64,000 bases of DNA. It comes from SZAS-103 sp038234715 (GTDB taxonomy: Bacteria; Pseudomonadota; Gammaproteobacteria; Xanthomonadales; Xanthomonadaceae). Location of the stretch: positions 1 through 64,000 of the forward strand of contig JBBQTD010000010.1 in NCBI GenBank assembly GCA_038234715.1, in the 5' to 3' direction. Position numbers and translations under genes: made by a program. Shown here piece by piece: positions 20,784-32,673 of the stretch (the first letter of the stretch is position 1; each line of letters starts with the position of its first letter). Under the pieces are notes generated by a model. It saw only the letters and a program-made list of their open reading frames with translations, was not told where the DNA came from and made no database searches.

Positions 20784-22538
20784 TCAGGCGGGATCGCGAT
20801 GCACGACCACCAATTGCACGAACTCCCGGCCGCGCCAGTCGTCTGGCTCCAGGCGATACGCGATGCGCACGCGACCCGGCGGCGCGGTGCCCGTCCATCC
20901 CCCGAATTCGATGGCGTTGAGTCGCAGTCCGGCGTGGCCGAGTTCGAGCTTCAGGTGCCTCTCGCCGACGATGCGCCAGGACAGGACGTCGAACTCATCG
21001 TCGAACAATGGCTCCGGAAATCCCTGTCCCCAGGGACCTGCATCGCGCAGCACATGTGCGAGCGCATGGGTCATGTCGGTGGCTTCAAGCATCCCGTCGC
21101 TGATCAATTCCTGGAGCAGCAACGCGGGGTCCAACGTCTGCTCCACCTGCGCCGTGAAGGCCTCGATGAAGGTCTCCAGTTGCTCGCGTTGCAGGCTCAT
21201 GCCCGCAGCCATCGCATGTCCGCCGAAACGCGCGATCAAGCCAGGGCGCAGCGCGTCCACCGCGGCAATCGCATCGCGGACATGGAAACCCGGAATCGAA
21301 CGTGCCGAACCGCGCAGCTCCGCGCTGCCTGGTTCAGAAGGCGAGAACGCAATCACGGGGCGGTGCAGCTTTTCCTTCAGCTTCGAAGCGACCAGCCCGA
21401 TCACTCCCGGATGCCAGTCCGGATCGAATACGCAAACCGCTGCGCCATTCAACGCATCACCTGCGATCGCGGTGAGCTGATCGGCTTGTTCGACCATCTG
21501 CTGTTGTACGCCGCGACGCTCACCGTTGATCGCGTCGAGGGTGTGCGCTAGCCTCGCAGCCTCGATCGGATCGTCGGTGAGCAGGCATTCGATGCCGATT
21601 GCCATGTCTTCAAGGCGTCCGGCGGCATTGATGCGCGGCGCAATGAAAAAGCCGATATCGCTGGCGCTGAGACACTCGAGCCTGCGCCCGGCGACATCGG
21701 CAAGCGCACGCAGTCCAGGCTGGCAGCGTCCGTCGCGCATGCGCCGAAGTCCGGCCGACACGAGCCTGCGATTGTTGGCATCCAGCGAAACCATGTCGGC
21801 AACCGTGCCGACGGCAACCAGATCCAGAAGCGACGACAGATCTGGCTGGGGAGACAGTCCGAGCTTGCGTCGTGTCGCGAGCAGCAGGTAAAACAGCACA
21901 CCGACGCCCGCAAGCGCCTTGCTCTGGAATGATTCATTCATGCGCGCGTCCTTCGCGCAAGGATCACAAAGCGTCCGCGCGTGGATGCACTTTTCAAAAG
22001 AAACCAGATTCGGATTCACGATCGCATCGGCAGCTGGCAGGGTCGCACCGGGCAGGTGGTGATCGGTGATCAGCACGTCCCAGCCCAGCGACTTGGCAGC
22101 TGCGACGCCGGCATGCGATGCAATTCCGTTGTCGACGGTCACGACCAGGTCGGGTTGCAGTGGCCGCATGACCTCGACCAGCGCAGGTGTCAGGCCGTAG
22201 CCATGCAATACTCGATGGGGCACCTGATAGGCCACGTTGCTTGCGCCAAGCATGCGCAGGCCGCGCACGCCGACGGCGGTGCCGGTTGCGCCGTCGCAGT
22301 CGAAGTCACCAACAATCACGATGCGACGATCGTTGCAGATCGCGTTGGCCAGCAACGTGCTTGCGTCCTCGACCCCGCCCAGAGCGTCGGGTCGCAACAG
22401 ATCGGCTAGCCGCAGCTGTGTTTCGGCAAACGATCCGACGCCGCGGGCAGCATAAATGCGGCGTAGCACCTGCGGAACGTGGTCGGGCCAATCGCCAAGC
22501 GGCGGTACCAAGCGACGCACAATGCTGGGAGCGGTCAC
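20784..22538 (-). CDS. recJ: Single-stranded-DNA exonuclease RecJ
   Basis: 5'-3' exonuclease for ssDNA in recombination and mismatch repair. The GTG start at 22538 overlaps the rpfE stop in GTGA, so the two are translationally coupled; upstream in-frame codons lie inside rpfE. The 584-residue protein has the DHH-family motifs DFDCDGATGTAVG, VVTVDNGIASH and ITDHHLPG, then DMVSLDANNR, the DHHA1-type region (RFGGHAMAAGM) and the C-terminal OB-like part. Between VNPN and SKALAGVG there is an unusual segment containing KCIHARTLCDPCAKDARMNE, roughly 18-20 residues longer than usual in RecJ and with a CxxC; at DNA level it is rich in palindromes. Confidence 0.95.
   Translation of the reverse strand: MTAPSIVRRLVPPLGDWPDHVPQVLRRIYAARGVGSFAETQLRLADLLRPDALGGVEDASTLLANAICNDRRIVIVGDFDCDGATGTAVGVRGLRMLGASNVAYQVPHRVLHGYGLTPALVEVMRPLQPDLVVTVDNGIASHAGVAAAKSLGWDVLITDHHLPGATLPAADAIVNPNLVSFEKCIHARTLCDPCAKDARMNESFQSKALAGVGVLFYLLLATRRKLGLSPQPDLSSLLDLVAVGTVADMVSLDANNRRLVSAGLRRMRDGRCQPGLRALADVAGRRLECLSASDIGFFIAPRINAAGRLEDMAIGIECLLTDDPIEAARLAHTLDAINGERRGVQQQMVEQADQLTAIAGDALNGAAVCVFDPDWHPGVIGLVASKLKEKLHRPVIAFSPSEPGSAELRGSARSIPGFHVRDAIAAVDALRPGLIARFGGHAMAAGMSLQREQLETFIEAFTAQVEQTLDPALLLQELISDGMLEATDMTHALAHVLRDAGPWGQGFPEPLFDDEFDVLSWRIVGERHLKLELGHAGLRLNAIEFGGWTGTAPPGRVRIAYRLEPDDWRGREFVQLVVVHRDPA
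21927..22006. repeat. Palindrome-rich in-frame insertion within recJ
   Basis: The DNA for the extra RecJ segment is made of short inverted repeats: GAATGA-T-TCATTC (21927-21939), TCCTT-CGCGC-AAGGA nested within distant CGCGCG arms, and CTTTT-C-AAAAG. The flanking coding sequence on both sides matches ordinary RecJ. The limits are approximate, set by where resemblance to the family resumes. Confidence 0.6.
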
Positions 22539-23488
22539 TGTGCCTGCCGGTCGACTTCGGCGAGTTGGGGCCACGATCGGCGCCATAAACGCCAGCGCTG
22601 CGCCCGCGTGACGGTGAAGCCACCGCCGTCGGAAAAATCGAGTTCAAGAAGATCGTTGCCGCGCAGGGCTGTCGCCGCTGGCACAATCCAGTCGCTCGCG
22701 AGGCTCGCAACCTCGCGCGATGATCGCAGGTCAACCGTCGCTTCCGTTTCGCGCAGTGTCTGCGAATAACGGGGTGGCAATGGGCGCGCCGGCGATTTTG
22801 CGAGATCGGCCAAGCCGCACAGAAGTGCTTCGTCGCCGAAGACCGCCCCTTCGATGCTCACGAAGTCAGGCAGCACGCCGCCTCCCCAGAACCACAACGA
22901 ATTCACCGGCGGCTGGCCGCGCGCAATGCGAACGGCGTTCAACGGATGGTTGTGCAGCAGGATCTGCGCTTCATTGAGCAGGCGCCGCCAGCGCCGTCCC
23001 GCGTCGCCCTCGGGAAGATGTGGTTCGAGATTGTCGCCGAGCGCACTTTCTGGTGGGGAAAACGTCGGCAAGCGGCAATCACGCGGCAGCATCAGATACC
23101 ACCGTTGCGGCACCGGCGCGGAAATCGGAAAGCCCTCGTCTCCGAACAACGGCTTGATCGGCGCGAGGAGGTCCTCGCACTCCTCGAGCGACAAACCCAT
23201 CTCCCCGCACGCGAGCATGCGGCCGCCGCTGATGTCGGCTTGTACATATGCAGGATCCGCGCGCAGCCACGCGTGGTGGACCGCATCACGGCCATCGACG
23301 TGTCGCGTGAGAGGCGCTTCCGGACAGTGCCGCGGAATCACATCGAAATGACGTTGCAACTGCGCCTTGATGCCGGCAGTTCCCCCGGCAACGACATCGG
23401 CACGACCAAGCACGCGGCCAAGCTCCGCCGGCATTGTCTGCCCACGGAATCGCTTCCGCGCTGGCAGCAGGAGAGTCAGGCTTGGCAT
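22535..23488 (-). CDS. rpfE: RpfE-like protein (phosphoglycerate-mutase-related regulatory protein)
   Basis: A 317-residue cytoplasmic protein of the family annotated as RpfE in Xanthomonas, where it is an accessory rpf product of unclear biochemistry; some family members are labelled as cofactor-independent phosphoglycerate mutase-like. Visible conserved stretches are AYVQADISGGRMLACGEMGLS, LLNEAQILLHNHPLNAVR and PPVNSLWFWGGGVLPDF. I see no complete set of phosphoglycerate mutase metal ligands, so enzyme activity is doubtful. It starts at 23488 with little ribosome site and overlaps recJ at its 3' end (GTGA). The rpfE-recJ pairing beside greA and prfB repeats the Xanthomonas order. Confidence 0.85.
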   Translation of the reverse strand: MPSLTLLLPARKRFRGQTMPAELGRVLGRADVVAGGTAGIKAQLQRHFDVIPRHCPEAPLTRHVDGRDAVHHAWLRADPAYVQADISGGRMLACGEMGLSLEECEDLLAPIKPLFGDEGFPISAPVPQRWYLMLPRDCRLPTFSPPESALGDNLEPHLPEGDAGRRWRRLLNEAQILLHNHPLNAVRIARGQPPVNSLWFWGGGVLPDFVSIEGAVFGDEALLCGLADLAKSPARPLPPRYSQTLRETEATVDLRSSREVASLASDWIVPAATALRGNDLLELDFSDGGGFTVTRAQRWRLWRRSWPQLAEVDRQAQ

Positions 23489-23635
23489 GAGCTGTTATCT
23501 ACTCGCGCAGCAGTGCCGTTGCATCCCTCGGCCGTCCCGGGAGAGATGGGAAGCACTGGCGGAGCCGGCGGCGTGGCAAGGAACATCATGTCGAATCGGA
23601 TTTTCATGTTCCTGGGTGCGACGGGCAACAAGACG

Positions 23636-24112
23636 TCAGGTGTCGTAGTGGACGCTCACGATCTCGAAATCGCGTTTTCCTGCCGGCGCGTCGATCGTGA
23701 TCGTATCGCCTTCGTGCTTGCCGATCAGCGCGCGCGCGATGGGCGAGGAAATCGAGATCAGGTTCTGCTTGATGTCGGCTTCAAGGTCGCCAACGATCTG
23801 GTAAGCGCGACGCTCGTCGGTTTCGACATCGGCAAGCTCCACGTTTGCCCCAAACACGACGCGCGACCCCGCATTGAGGCTGGTGACGTCGATCAGCTGG
23901 GCGTTGCTCAATGTGCCTTCCAGTTCCTTGATGCGTCCCTCGATGAATCCCTGCTGCTCGCGTGCAGCGTGGTATTCGGCGTTCTCCTTCAGGTCGCCAT
24001 GCGCGCGCGCCTCGGCTATCGCCTCGATTACACGCGGTCGTTCGACTGATTTCAATCGTTCGAGTTCGGAGCGCAGGCGCTGGGCACCCTTGATGGTCAA
24101 TGGTGACCGCAT
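23636..24112 (-). CDS. greA: Transcript cleavage factor GreA
   Basis: Rescues backtracked RNA polymerase by stimulating cleavage of the nascent RNA. The 158-residue length equals E. coli GreA. The N-terminal coiled coil carries the acidic tip (ARAHGDLKENAEYHAAREQQ) with the conserved D and E, and the C-terminal FKBP-like domain ends with ISISSPIARALIGKHEGD. AAGGAAC precedes the ATG. It follows carB by 38 bases and is probably the last gene of carA-carB-greA; a 147-bp gap separates it from rpfE. Confidence 0.97.
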   Translation of the reverse strand: MRSPLTIKGAQRLRSELERLKSVERPRVIEAIAEARAHGDLKENAEYHAAREQQGFIEGRIKELEGTLSNAQLIDVTSLNAGSRVVFGANVELADVETDERRAYQIVGDLEADIKQNLISISSPIARALIGKHEGDTITIDAPAGKRDFEIVSVHYDT

Positions 24113-24150
24113 GTGCTGTTCCTTGTGTTAATCATCGCGGGTCGTGTCTT

Positions 24151-27417
<3,267 letters not shown>

Positions 27418-27418
27418 A

Positions 27419-28558
27419 TCAGTGCGACTCCATCAGCGCGACGAAACGATTGAACAAGCCGCTGATATCGTGCGGTCCCGGTGAAGCCTCGGGATGTCCC
27501 TGGAACGAAAACGCCGGGGCGTCGGTGAGCTCGATGCCCTGGTTGCTGCCGTCGAACAAGGAGCGATGGGTGACACGCGCGTTGGCTGGCAAGGTCGGCT
27601 CGTCCACCGCAAAGCCGTGGTTCTGCGAAGTGATCATCACGCGGCGACGGCCCTTGTCGTCGGGGCAAAGATCCTGAACGGGATGATTGCCGCCGTGGTG
27701 GCCGAACTTCATCTTGAAGGTACGCGCCCCGATCGCGAGCGCAAGCAACTGATGGCCAAGGCAGATGCCGAACGTTGGAATCTTTGCGTCGATGAATGCG
27801 CGGATCGCGGCGATCGCATAGTCGCAAGGCGCCGGATCACCCGGCCCATTGGACAGGAACACACCGTCGGGCTTGAGGGCGAAAACCTGCGCGGCCGGAG
27901 TCTGCGCCGGCACGACCGTGATCCGGCAGCCGCGATCGGCGAGCAGCCGCAGGATATTGCGCTTGACCCCGAAGTCGTAGACAACCACATGGAAGCGCGA
28001 GCCGCCGCGCGCGAACGTGCCAGAGTCGAGATCAAGCGAACCATCGAGCCAAGCGTAGGTCTTGGTGGTAGTGACTTCGCGCGCGAGATCCATGCCATCG
28101 AGCCCCGGAAACTTGCGTGCGGCCTCAATCGCATGCTCCTGGTCGATGTTCGCGCCAGACGCGAGACATGCGTTCTGAGCGCCGCCATCGCGCAACAGGC
28201 GCGTGAGTTTGCGCGTGTCGATACCGGCCAGAGCGACCACGCCGCGTGCTACGAGCCATTCAGGCAATGCCATCTGGCTGCGCCAACTGCTCGGACGCCG
28301 CGGCACATCGCGCACGATCAGGCCGGCAGCCCACACCCGACCCGCTTCATCGTCCTGCGCGGTGCAGCCGGTGTTGCCGATGTGCGGACAGGTCAGGGTC
28401 ACGAGCTGACGGGCGTAGGAAGGATCCGTCAGGATTTCCTGATAGCCGGTCATCGCCGTGTTGAATACCACTTCGCCGACGCTTTGACCGTCGGCGCCGA
28501 CCGAAACGCCCTCGAACACTGTTCCGTCTTCGAGCGCAAGGAATCCGGTTCGAGTCAC
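27419..28558 (-). CDS. carA: Carbamoyl-phosphate synthase small subunit
   Basis: Glutamine amidotransferase subunit supplying ammonia to CarB. The 379-residue protein has the CarA N-terminal domain (LALEDGTVFEGVSVGA, FNTAMTGYQEILTDPSY) and a class I amidotransferase domain with nucleophile in GICLGHQLLALA and the His/Glu of FQGHPEASPGP. carA and carB are adjacent, and the arginine genes that use the product start 26 kb away. A good sigma-70 promoter lies about 110 bases upstream. Confidence 0.98.
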   Translation of the reverse strand: MTRTGFLALEDGTVFEGVSVGADGQSVGEVVFNTAMTGYQEILTDPSYARQLVTLTCPHIGNTGCTAQDDEAGRVWAAGLIVRDVPRRPSSWRSQMALPEWLVARGVVALAGIDTRKLTRLLRDGGAQNACLASGANIDQEHAIEAARKFPGLDGMDLAREVTTTKTYAWLDGSLDLDSGTFARGGSRFHVVVYDFGVKRNILRLLADRGCRITVVPAQTPAAQVFALKPDGVFLSNGPGDPAPCDYAIAAIRAFIDAKIPTFGICLGHQLLALAIGARTFKMKFGHHGGNHPVQDLCPDDKGRRRVMITSQNHGFAVDEPTLPANARVTHRSLFDGSNQGIELTDAPAFSFQGHPEASPGPHDISGLFNRFVALMESH

Positions 28559-28595
28559 GCGGCGTCGCCTGTGGTTGTGCGGAATGCGCGGCTGC

Positions 28596-28617
28596 CCCTT
28601 CGACAGGCTCAGGGCAA
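28596..28617. repeat. Short dispersed element of the CTTCGACAGGCTCAGGGC type
   Basis: CCCTTCGACAGGCTCAGGGC within the carA leader matches a short sequence scattered through intergenic DNA of many proteobacteria, often visible in false translations as ACPEPVEG. One copy is seen here. It holds a partial inverted repeat (CCCT...AGGG). Confidence 0.5.
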
Positions 28618-28668
28618 GCTCCGCCGCGTCGGAAAACGCTGCGGAATCGGGGAGTCGGGCAAGCGGGA

Positions 28669-28697
28669 ATGATAAAGGCCAACGACTGAACTGTCCA
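28669..28697 (-). promoter_or_regulatory. Sigma-70 promoter of carAB
   Basis: Minus strand: -35 TGGACA (28697-28692), 17-base spacer, -10 TATCAT (28674-28669). Each hexamer differs from consensus at one position. It gives a leader of about 100 bases before carA that contains the CTTCGACAGGCTCAGGG element. Confidence 0.65.
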
Positions 28698-28750
28698 CGA
28701 CGCTTGCAGTGAAAAGCAGGCGCGGCGCACCAAAAATCGGCTTTCCGACG

Positions 28751-28756
28751 TAGAAT
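28751..28756 (+). promoter_or_regulatory. -10 element placed for a leaderless mRNA
   Basis: TAGAAT ends six bases before the ATG of the oxygenase gene (28763), so transcription would start at or next to the start codon. No ribosome site precedes the ATG. No good -35 is seen at 16-18 bases, so this is tentative. Confidence 0.4.
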
Positions 28757-28762
28757 CTACCC

Positions 28763-29491
28763 ATGGCCGCCATCACCGACCGCATCGCATCCGTGACGAT
28801 CGCCGCACCATTGCTGAGGCCCGCACGATTGTCCGCGCCTGATGTGCGCGAGGCACGCGAGCCATTCGCCTATCTGATCGCGACCGGCACTGTCGATGAA
28901 AGTGCCCAATGCGTCTTGCGCGATGGATTTCCGGCAGCAAGGCAGGCTGGCTTCATCCCGCACGAAGCAGCCGACTGCGGGGCGCAACTCAACCAGCTCA
29001 TCGCTGAAATCACCGAGCCTGAATTCGCGAACGCGCTTGGCGATCGTCTCGGCGTTCCGCAGATGTCGAACTTTCCTGTGCTCGTAACCATCTGCACGCG
29101 GCTGAACAAGCGGCATGGAACAATCCACACCGACAGCCGCTCAAAGATCGCATCGGCGCTGCTATACCTCAACGACGACTGGGTTCCGGGCAGCGCGGGC
29201 AGCCTGCGCCTACTGGCAAACGACAACGACATCGAATCCTTGCTGACACCGGAGATCCCGCCGATCTACGGCACGCTGGTCGCTTTCCGTCGCTCCGAAA
29301 AGTCCTTCCATGGCCACCTGCCGTTCGAAGGCGAACGCCGGGTAATCCAGTTCGCCTGGCTCGCCGATCGCGACGCTCTCGCCCGCAAAACCCAGCGCGG
29401 TCACATGCAGCGCCTCTTCAAACGCGTATTCGGCCCGTTCGACCGCTGGCTGGGCGCACGCCGTGGCGTCAACAAGGCGCATCGCGATTGA
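28763..29491 (+). CDS. 2-oxoglutarate/Fe(II)-dependent oxygenase family protein
   Basis: A 242-residue protein with the double-stranded beta-helix pattern of prolyl-hydroxylase-like 2OG-Fe(II) oxygenases: metal ligands HTD in GTIHTDSRSKIASALLYLND, the distal His in SEKSFHGHLPF, and the 2OG-binding Arg in GERRVIQFAW. The basic C-terminus (RGHMQRLFKRVFGPFDRW) is unusual and could bind nucleic acid or membrane. The substrate cannot be deduced. It is divergent from carA and probably starts on a leaderless transcript. In related genomes dapB and carA are often adjacent, so this gene and the next look like an insertion on the opposite strand. Confidence 0.8.
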   Translation: MAAITDRIASVTIAAPLLRPARLSAPDVREAREPFAYLIATGTVDESAQCVLRDGFPAARQAGFIPHEAADCGAQLNQLIAEITEPEFANALGDRLGVPQMSNFPVLVTICTRLNKRHGTIHTDSRSKIASALLYLNDDWVPGSAGSLRLLANDNDIESLLTPEIPPIYGTLVAFRRSEKSFHGHLPFEGERRVIQFAWLADRDALARKTQRGHMQRLFKRVFGPFDRWLGARRGVNKAHRD

Positions 29492-29617
29492 TTGCGGATT
29501 CAGTTCCCGATAACGACCGGCGACGTACTCTGGCTGGCAACGCCCGCCAGCTGGTCGGTTTGTTGCGTTTCCCGCCCCGCTGTTTCCAAGGCCAGTTCAG
29601 AGCCCACAGGACCCTTC

Positions 29618-30085
29618 ATGAGCATCCGTTCGACTCGCTTCGCCATCGCTTGTGCTTTCGCCCCGATCGCCGTGCCCGCGCTTGCCCTCGCCGAGCCCGG
29701 CGACATGATGCACATGACTATCAGCGGCAAGGTGCAGATCACCAATCCGCCGATGTCGGTGGCCATACCGTCGATCAGCAAGGATGTCTGCTCACCCAAG
29801 GCGGTCGATGTGCGCTCTCTGGTAAACGAGACCAGCCGCAACAAGAATTGCACCTACACGAACTACAAGCAGGACGGCGGTACGGTGAGCTTCCACTACG
29901 CCTGCAACGGGGACAAGCAGCAACTCGACGGCGACGGGAGCTTCACCCTTGACGCCAATGGAGTGCATGGGACGATCCACGCCAACAGCAGCATGCATGG
30001 CCAGGCGACCACCGTTGACATGAGCTACCAGGGCGCGCGCACCGGCGCGAGCTGCGACTACACAGCGCCCAAGCCGGCGCAGTAG
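29618..30085 (+). CDS. DUF3617-like exported protein
   Basis: A 155-residue protein whose ATG (MSIRSTRFAIACAF) has AGGA upstream; the signal peptide ends near ALALAEPG. The mature part resembles DUF3617 periplasmic proteins: an N-terminal basic/hydrophobic strand, Cys in KDVCSPKAV and NCTYTNYKQDGGTVSFHYAC, then FTLDANGVHGTIHA and a terminal SCDYTAPKPAQ with Cys. Four cysteines suggest two disulfides. Family members have no known function. It converges with dapB, with three bases between the stops. Confidence 0.7.
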   Translation: MSIRSTRFAIACAFAPIAVPALALAEPGDMMHMTISGKVQITNPPMSVAIPSISKDVCSPKAVDVRSLVNETSRNKNCTYTNYKQDGGTVSFHYACNGDKQQLDGDGSFTLDANGVHGTIHANSSMHGQATTVDMSYQGARTGASCDYTAPKPAQ

Positions 30086-30088
30086 AAG

Positions 30089-30805
30089 TCAACCGAGCAG
30101 AAGCTTCCCAAGGGCATAGCGCCCGGGTCCGCGTCCTGCCACGCGGGCGGCGGCTTCCAGCGCGCCGCGCGCGAACACGTCGCGATCGGTCGCGCGATGG
30201 GTCAGTTCGAGCCGCTCGCCGGCACCGGTGAACTGGACCACATGCTCGCCGACGATGTCGCCGGCGCGCAGGCTTGCATAGCGGGGCACAGCTCCGGTGA
30301 CCGCAGCGATCGACTCGCCAAGCGACAGGGCGGTACCAGAGGGCGCATCGCGCTTGTGCACATGGTGGGTCTCCACAATGTCGCAGTCCCAGCCCGGCAG
30401 AGCCGCTGCGGCGCGACGCACCAGATCGTCCAGGACAGCGACGCCGATGCTGAAATTCGCCGACCACATGATCGGAATCGTCCTCGTCGCAGCATCCAGC
30501 GCGTGGCGTTGCGCTTCGGACAACCCCGTCGTTCCTGAAACCAGCGCACTGCCGCGTTGCAGGCAAAGTTCAAGGGCGGCGTTAAAGGCATCCGGCAGGC
30601 TGAAATCCACGAGGACATCGAACGGTAAGGCGGAAGCGATACGTTCTGCCGACAGCGCCCGCACACCGCCCACGTTGCCGCCCGTGCGGGTGACTGCTCC
30701 GGCGATTGCGAAGCGCGCTTCCGCAGTGGCGATCCGCAACAATGCACGGCCCATGCGCCCAGCTGCACCGTGGATCAACAGTCGAATCGGGGTCGGCTTG
30801 GTCAT
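30089..30805 (-). CDS. dapB: 4-hydroxy-tetrahydrodipicolinate reductase
   Basis: NAD(P)H-dependent step of lysine and diaminopimelate synthesis. The 238-residue protein has the Rossmann motif HGAAGRMGRALL at the N-terminus, VDFSLPDAF, and the signature ETHHVHKRDAPSGTAL with catalytic His and Lys. Slightly shorter than E. coli DapB (273) but with all conserved blocks. It lies downstream of dnaJ on the same strand, 96 bases apart, as in Xanthomonas; a hairpin sits in the gap. Confidence 0.96.
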   Translation of the reverse strand: MTKPTPIRLLIHGAAGRMGRALLRIATAEARFAIAGAVTRTGGNVGGVRALSAERIASALPFDVLVDFSLPDAFNAALELCLQRGSALVSGTTGLSEAQRHALDAATRTIPIMWSANFSIGVAVLDDLVRRAAAALPGWDCDIVETHHVHKRDAPSGTALSLGESIAAVTGAVPRYASLRAGDIVGEHVVQFTGAGERLELTHRATDRDVFARGALEAAARVAGRGPGRYALGKLLLG

Positions 30806-30814
30806 TCCGACACG

Positions 30815-30836
30815 CTAACGGTCGCGCCACCGTTAG
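30815..30836. other. Stem-loop between dnaJ and dapB
   Basis: CTAACGGT-CGCGCC-ACCGTTAG is a perfect 8-bp stem with a 6-base loop, ten bases upstream of the dapB start on the minus strand. No T-run follows, so it is not a classical terminator; it may partly end the dnaJ transcript or shield the dapB start. Confidence 0.5.
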
Positions 30837-30901
30837 GCAAGCCCGCGGATCGAGTCCGAGGCCGCGTCCCGCAGGGTGCCGGATCTCGCCCAGTGTTCGG
30901 G

Positions 30902-32035
30902 TCAGCCCTTGATCCGCTCCCAGAAACTTTTCACGCCATCGAGAAAGGTGCTGCTGCGCGGCGAATGACGGCGTGCCTCGTCGCCCTGAAACGTTGCTTC
31001 GAATTCGGCAAGCAATTCGCGCTGGCGCGTCGTGATGTTGACTGGCGTCTCAACGACTGCGCGACAAAGCAGATCGCCAGCATTGCGACTGCGCACCGAC
31101 TTCACGCCTTTGCCGCGCAGGCGAAACACCTTGCCACTCTGGGTTTCGGCGGGAATCTTGATGTCGGTTTCGCCGTTGAGCGTCGGCACCCGCACAGTGT
31201 CGCCAAGCGCGGCCTGCGAGATGCGGATCGGCACTTCGCAATACAGGTCGTCGCCTTCGCGCTGGAAGATCGCATGCTCGCGAACATGGACTTCGACATA
31301 CAGATCGCCCGCTGGCGAACCCGCCGGACCCGCCTCGCCTTCGCCGGAAAGACGGATGCGATCGCCGTTGTCGACACCTGCTGGAATCTTCACCGACAGG
31401 GTCTTTACATCCTCGGCGCGGCCTTCGCCGTGGCAGGCCTTGCACGGATTGGAGATAGTGCGTCCGCGCCCGCCGCAGCTCGGACACGCCTGCTGCAGCG
31501 AAAAGATACCCTGCTGCAAACGCACCCTGCCCTGCCCATGACACGTTGCGCAGGTATCAAGCTTGCCGTCCTCCGAACCGCTGCCGGCGCATACGCGGCA
31601 ATCGATCAGGGTGGCGACATCGATCTTGCGCTCGATACCGAATACCGCTTCGGCAAGATCCAGTTCAAGCCCGTACCGCAGGTCATTGCCGCGACGTTGC
31701 GCTTGGCGACCACGCCCGCCGCCACCGAAAATATCGCCGAAGATATCGCCGAAGATATCGCCCACATCAGCGAATCCGGCCCCCGCGCCACCGCCTCCCG
31801 CGCCGTGTTCGAAGGCGGCGTGGCCACGTTGGTCGTAGGCAGCACGCTTGGACTTGTCGGTGAGTACTTCGTAGGCCTCCTTGGCCTCCTTGAAGCTCGC
31901 CTCGGCCGCCTTGTCGCCAGACTCGTTGCGGTCGGGATGATGCTTCATCGCGAGGCGGCGGTAGGCCTTCTTCAATTCCTCGTCGGTCGCTGTGCGCGCA
32001 ACGCCGAGGACTTCGTAATAGTCGCGCTTGCTCAT
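30902..32035 (-). CDS. dnaJ: Chaperone DnaJ (Hsp40)
   Basis: Co-chaperone of DnaK. The start MSKRDYYEVLG (ATG 32035) has AGGAAG upstream. The 377-residue protein has the J domain with HPD (MKHHPDRN), a short Gly/Phe region containing three copies of GDIF from a 12-bp tandem repeat, four zinc-binding CxxCxGxG repeats (CRVCAGSG, CATCHGQG, CPSCGGRG, CKACHGEG) and the C-terminal substrate-binding domain. It follows the TMEM175-type gene by 41 bases in the heat-shock cluster. Confidence 0.97.
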   Translation of the reverse strand: MSKRDYYEVLGVARTATDEELKKAYRRLAMKHHPDRNESGDKAAEASFKEAKEAYEVLTDKSKRAAYDQRGHAAFEHGAGGGGAGAGFADVGDIFGDIFGDIFGGGGRGRQAQRRGNDLRYGLELDLAEAVFGIERKIDVATLIDCRVCAGSGSEDGKLDTCATCHGQGRVRLQQGIFSLQQACPSCGGRGRTISNPCKACHGEGRAEDVKTLSVKIPAGVDNGDRIRLSGEGEAGPAGSPAGDLYVEVHVREHAIFQREGDDLYCEVPIRISQAALGDTVRVPTLNGETDIKIPAETQSGKVFRLRGKGVKSVRSRNAGDLLCRAVVETPVNITTRQRELLAEFEATFQGDEARRHSPRSSTFLDGVKSFWERIKG

Positions 32036-32076
32036 ATGTCTTCCTGCGAAAATCAAAAGCGGTCATCCCGACCGCA

Positions 32077-32655
32077 CTACTTTGTGAGAGCCAGCTTTTC
32101 AATACGGCGGTCTGGCACCAGCCAGGCCAGCGCGACCGCTGCATACAGCGCGGCGGCAATCCATGGACTGACCAGCACCGATGCAATCGCGACCAGCGAA
32201 ACCACGGGCGATAGCTTGCCCTTTAGATCATTGCCAATTGCGCGCGCGAGCAGCGAGTCACCGCCCTGCAGCTCCAGGATCGCTCGCTGCAGGATCCAAT
32301 ACGCCATGGCCGCCATCAGTAGGACGAAACCGTAAAGGGCCGTGGGTACCGCAGCGAATCGGGTTTGCGCCATCCAACTGGTCACGAATGGAACAAACGA
32401 CAACCAGAACAGCAAGTGCAGGTTCGCCCACATGATCCGACCGTTGACGTGCTCGGCGGCATGCAGCAGATGGTGATGGTTGTTCCAGTAGATGCCGAGG
32501 TATACGAAGCTCAGCACGTAGCACCCGAAAACCGGACCAACCTCGAGCAGGGCTTGCAGGGTCGGCGCATGCGGAGCATGCATCTCCAGCACCATGATCG
32601 TGATGATCACCGCGATCACCCCATCGCTGAATGCCTCGAGCCTGCCCTTCCCCAT
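32077..32655 (-). CDS. TMEM175-family (DUF1211) putative potassium channel
   Basis: Membrane protein of 192 residues with six hydrophobic segments. The first helix has the family signature RLEAFSDGVIAVIITIMVLE (R...FSD), followed by YVLSFVYLGIYWNNHHHLL. Bacterial TMEM175 proteins form tetrameric leak potassium channels. The start at 32655 has GGGGGA six bases upstream; an ATG two codons earlier is an alternative. It sits between dnaK and dnaJ on their strand, an unusual insertion in a normally tight pair. Confidence 0.88.
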   Translation of the reverse strand: MGKGRLEAFSDGVIAVIITIMVLEMHAPHAPTLQALLEVGPVFGCYVLSFVYLGIYWNNHHHLLHAAEHVNGRIMWANLHLLFWLSFVPFVTSWMAQTRFAAVPTALYGFVLLMAAMAYWILQRAILELQGGDSLLARAIGNDLKGKLSPVVSLVAIASVLVSPWIAAALYAAVALAWLVPDRRIEKLALTK

Positions 32656-32673
32656 CACCATTCCCCCGGAACG

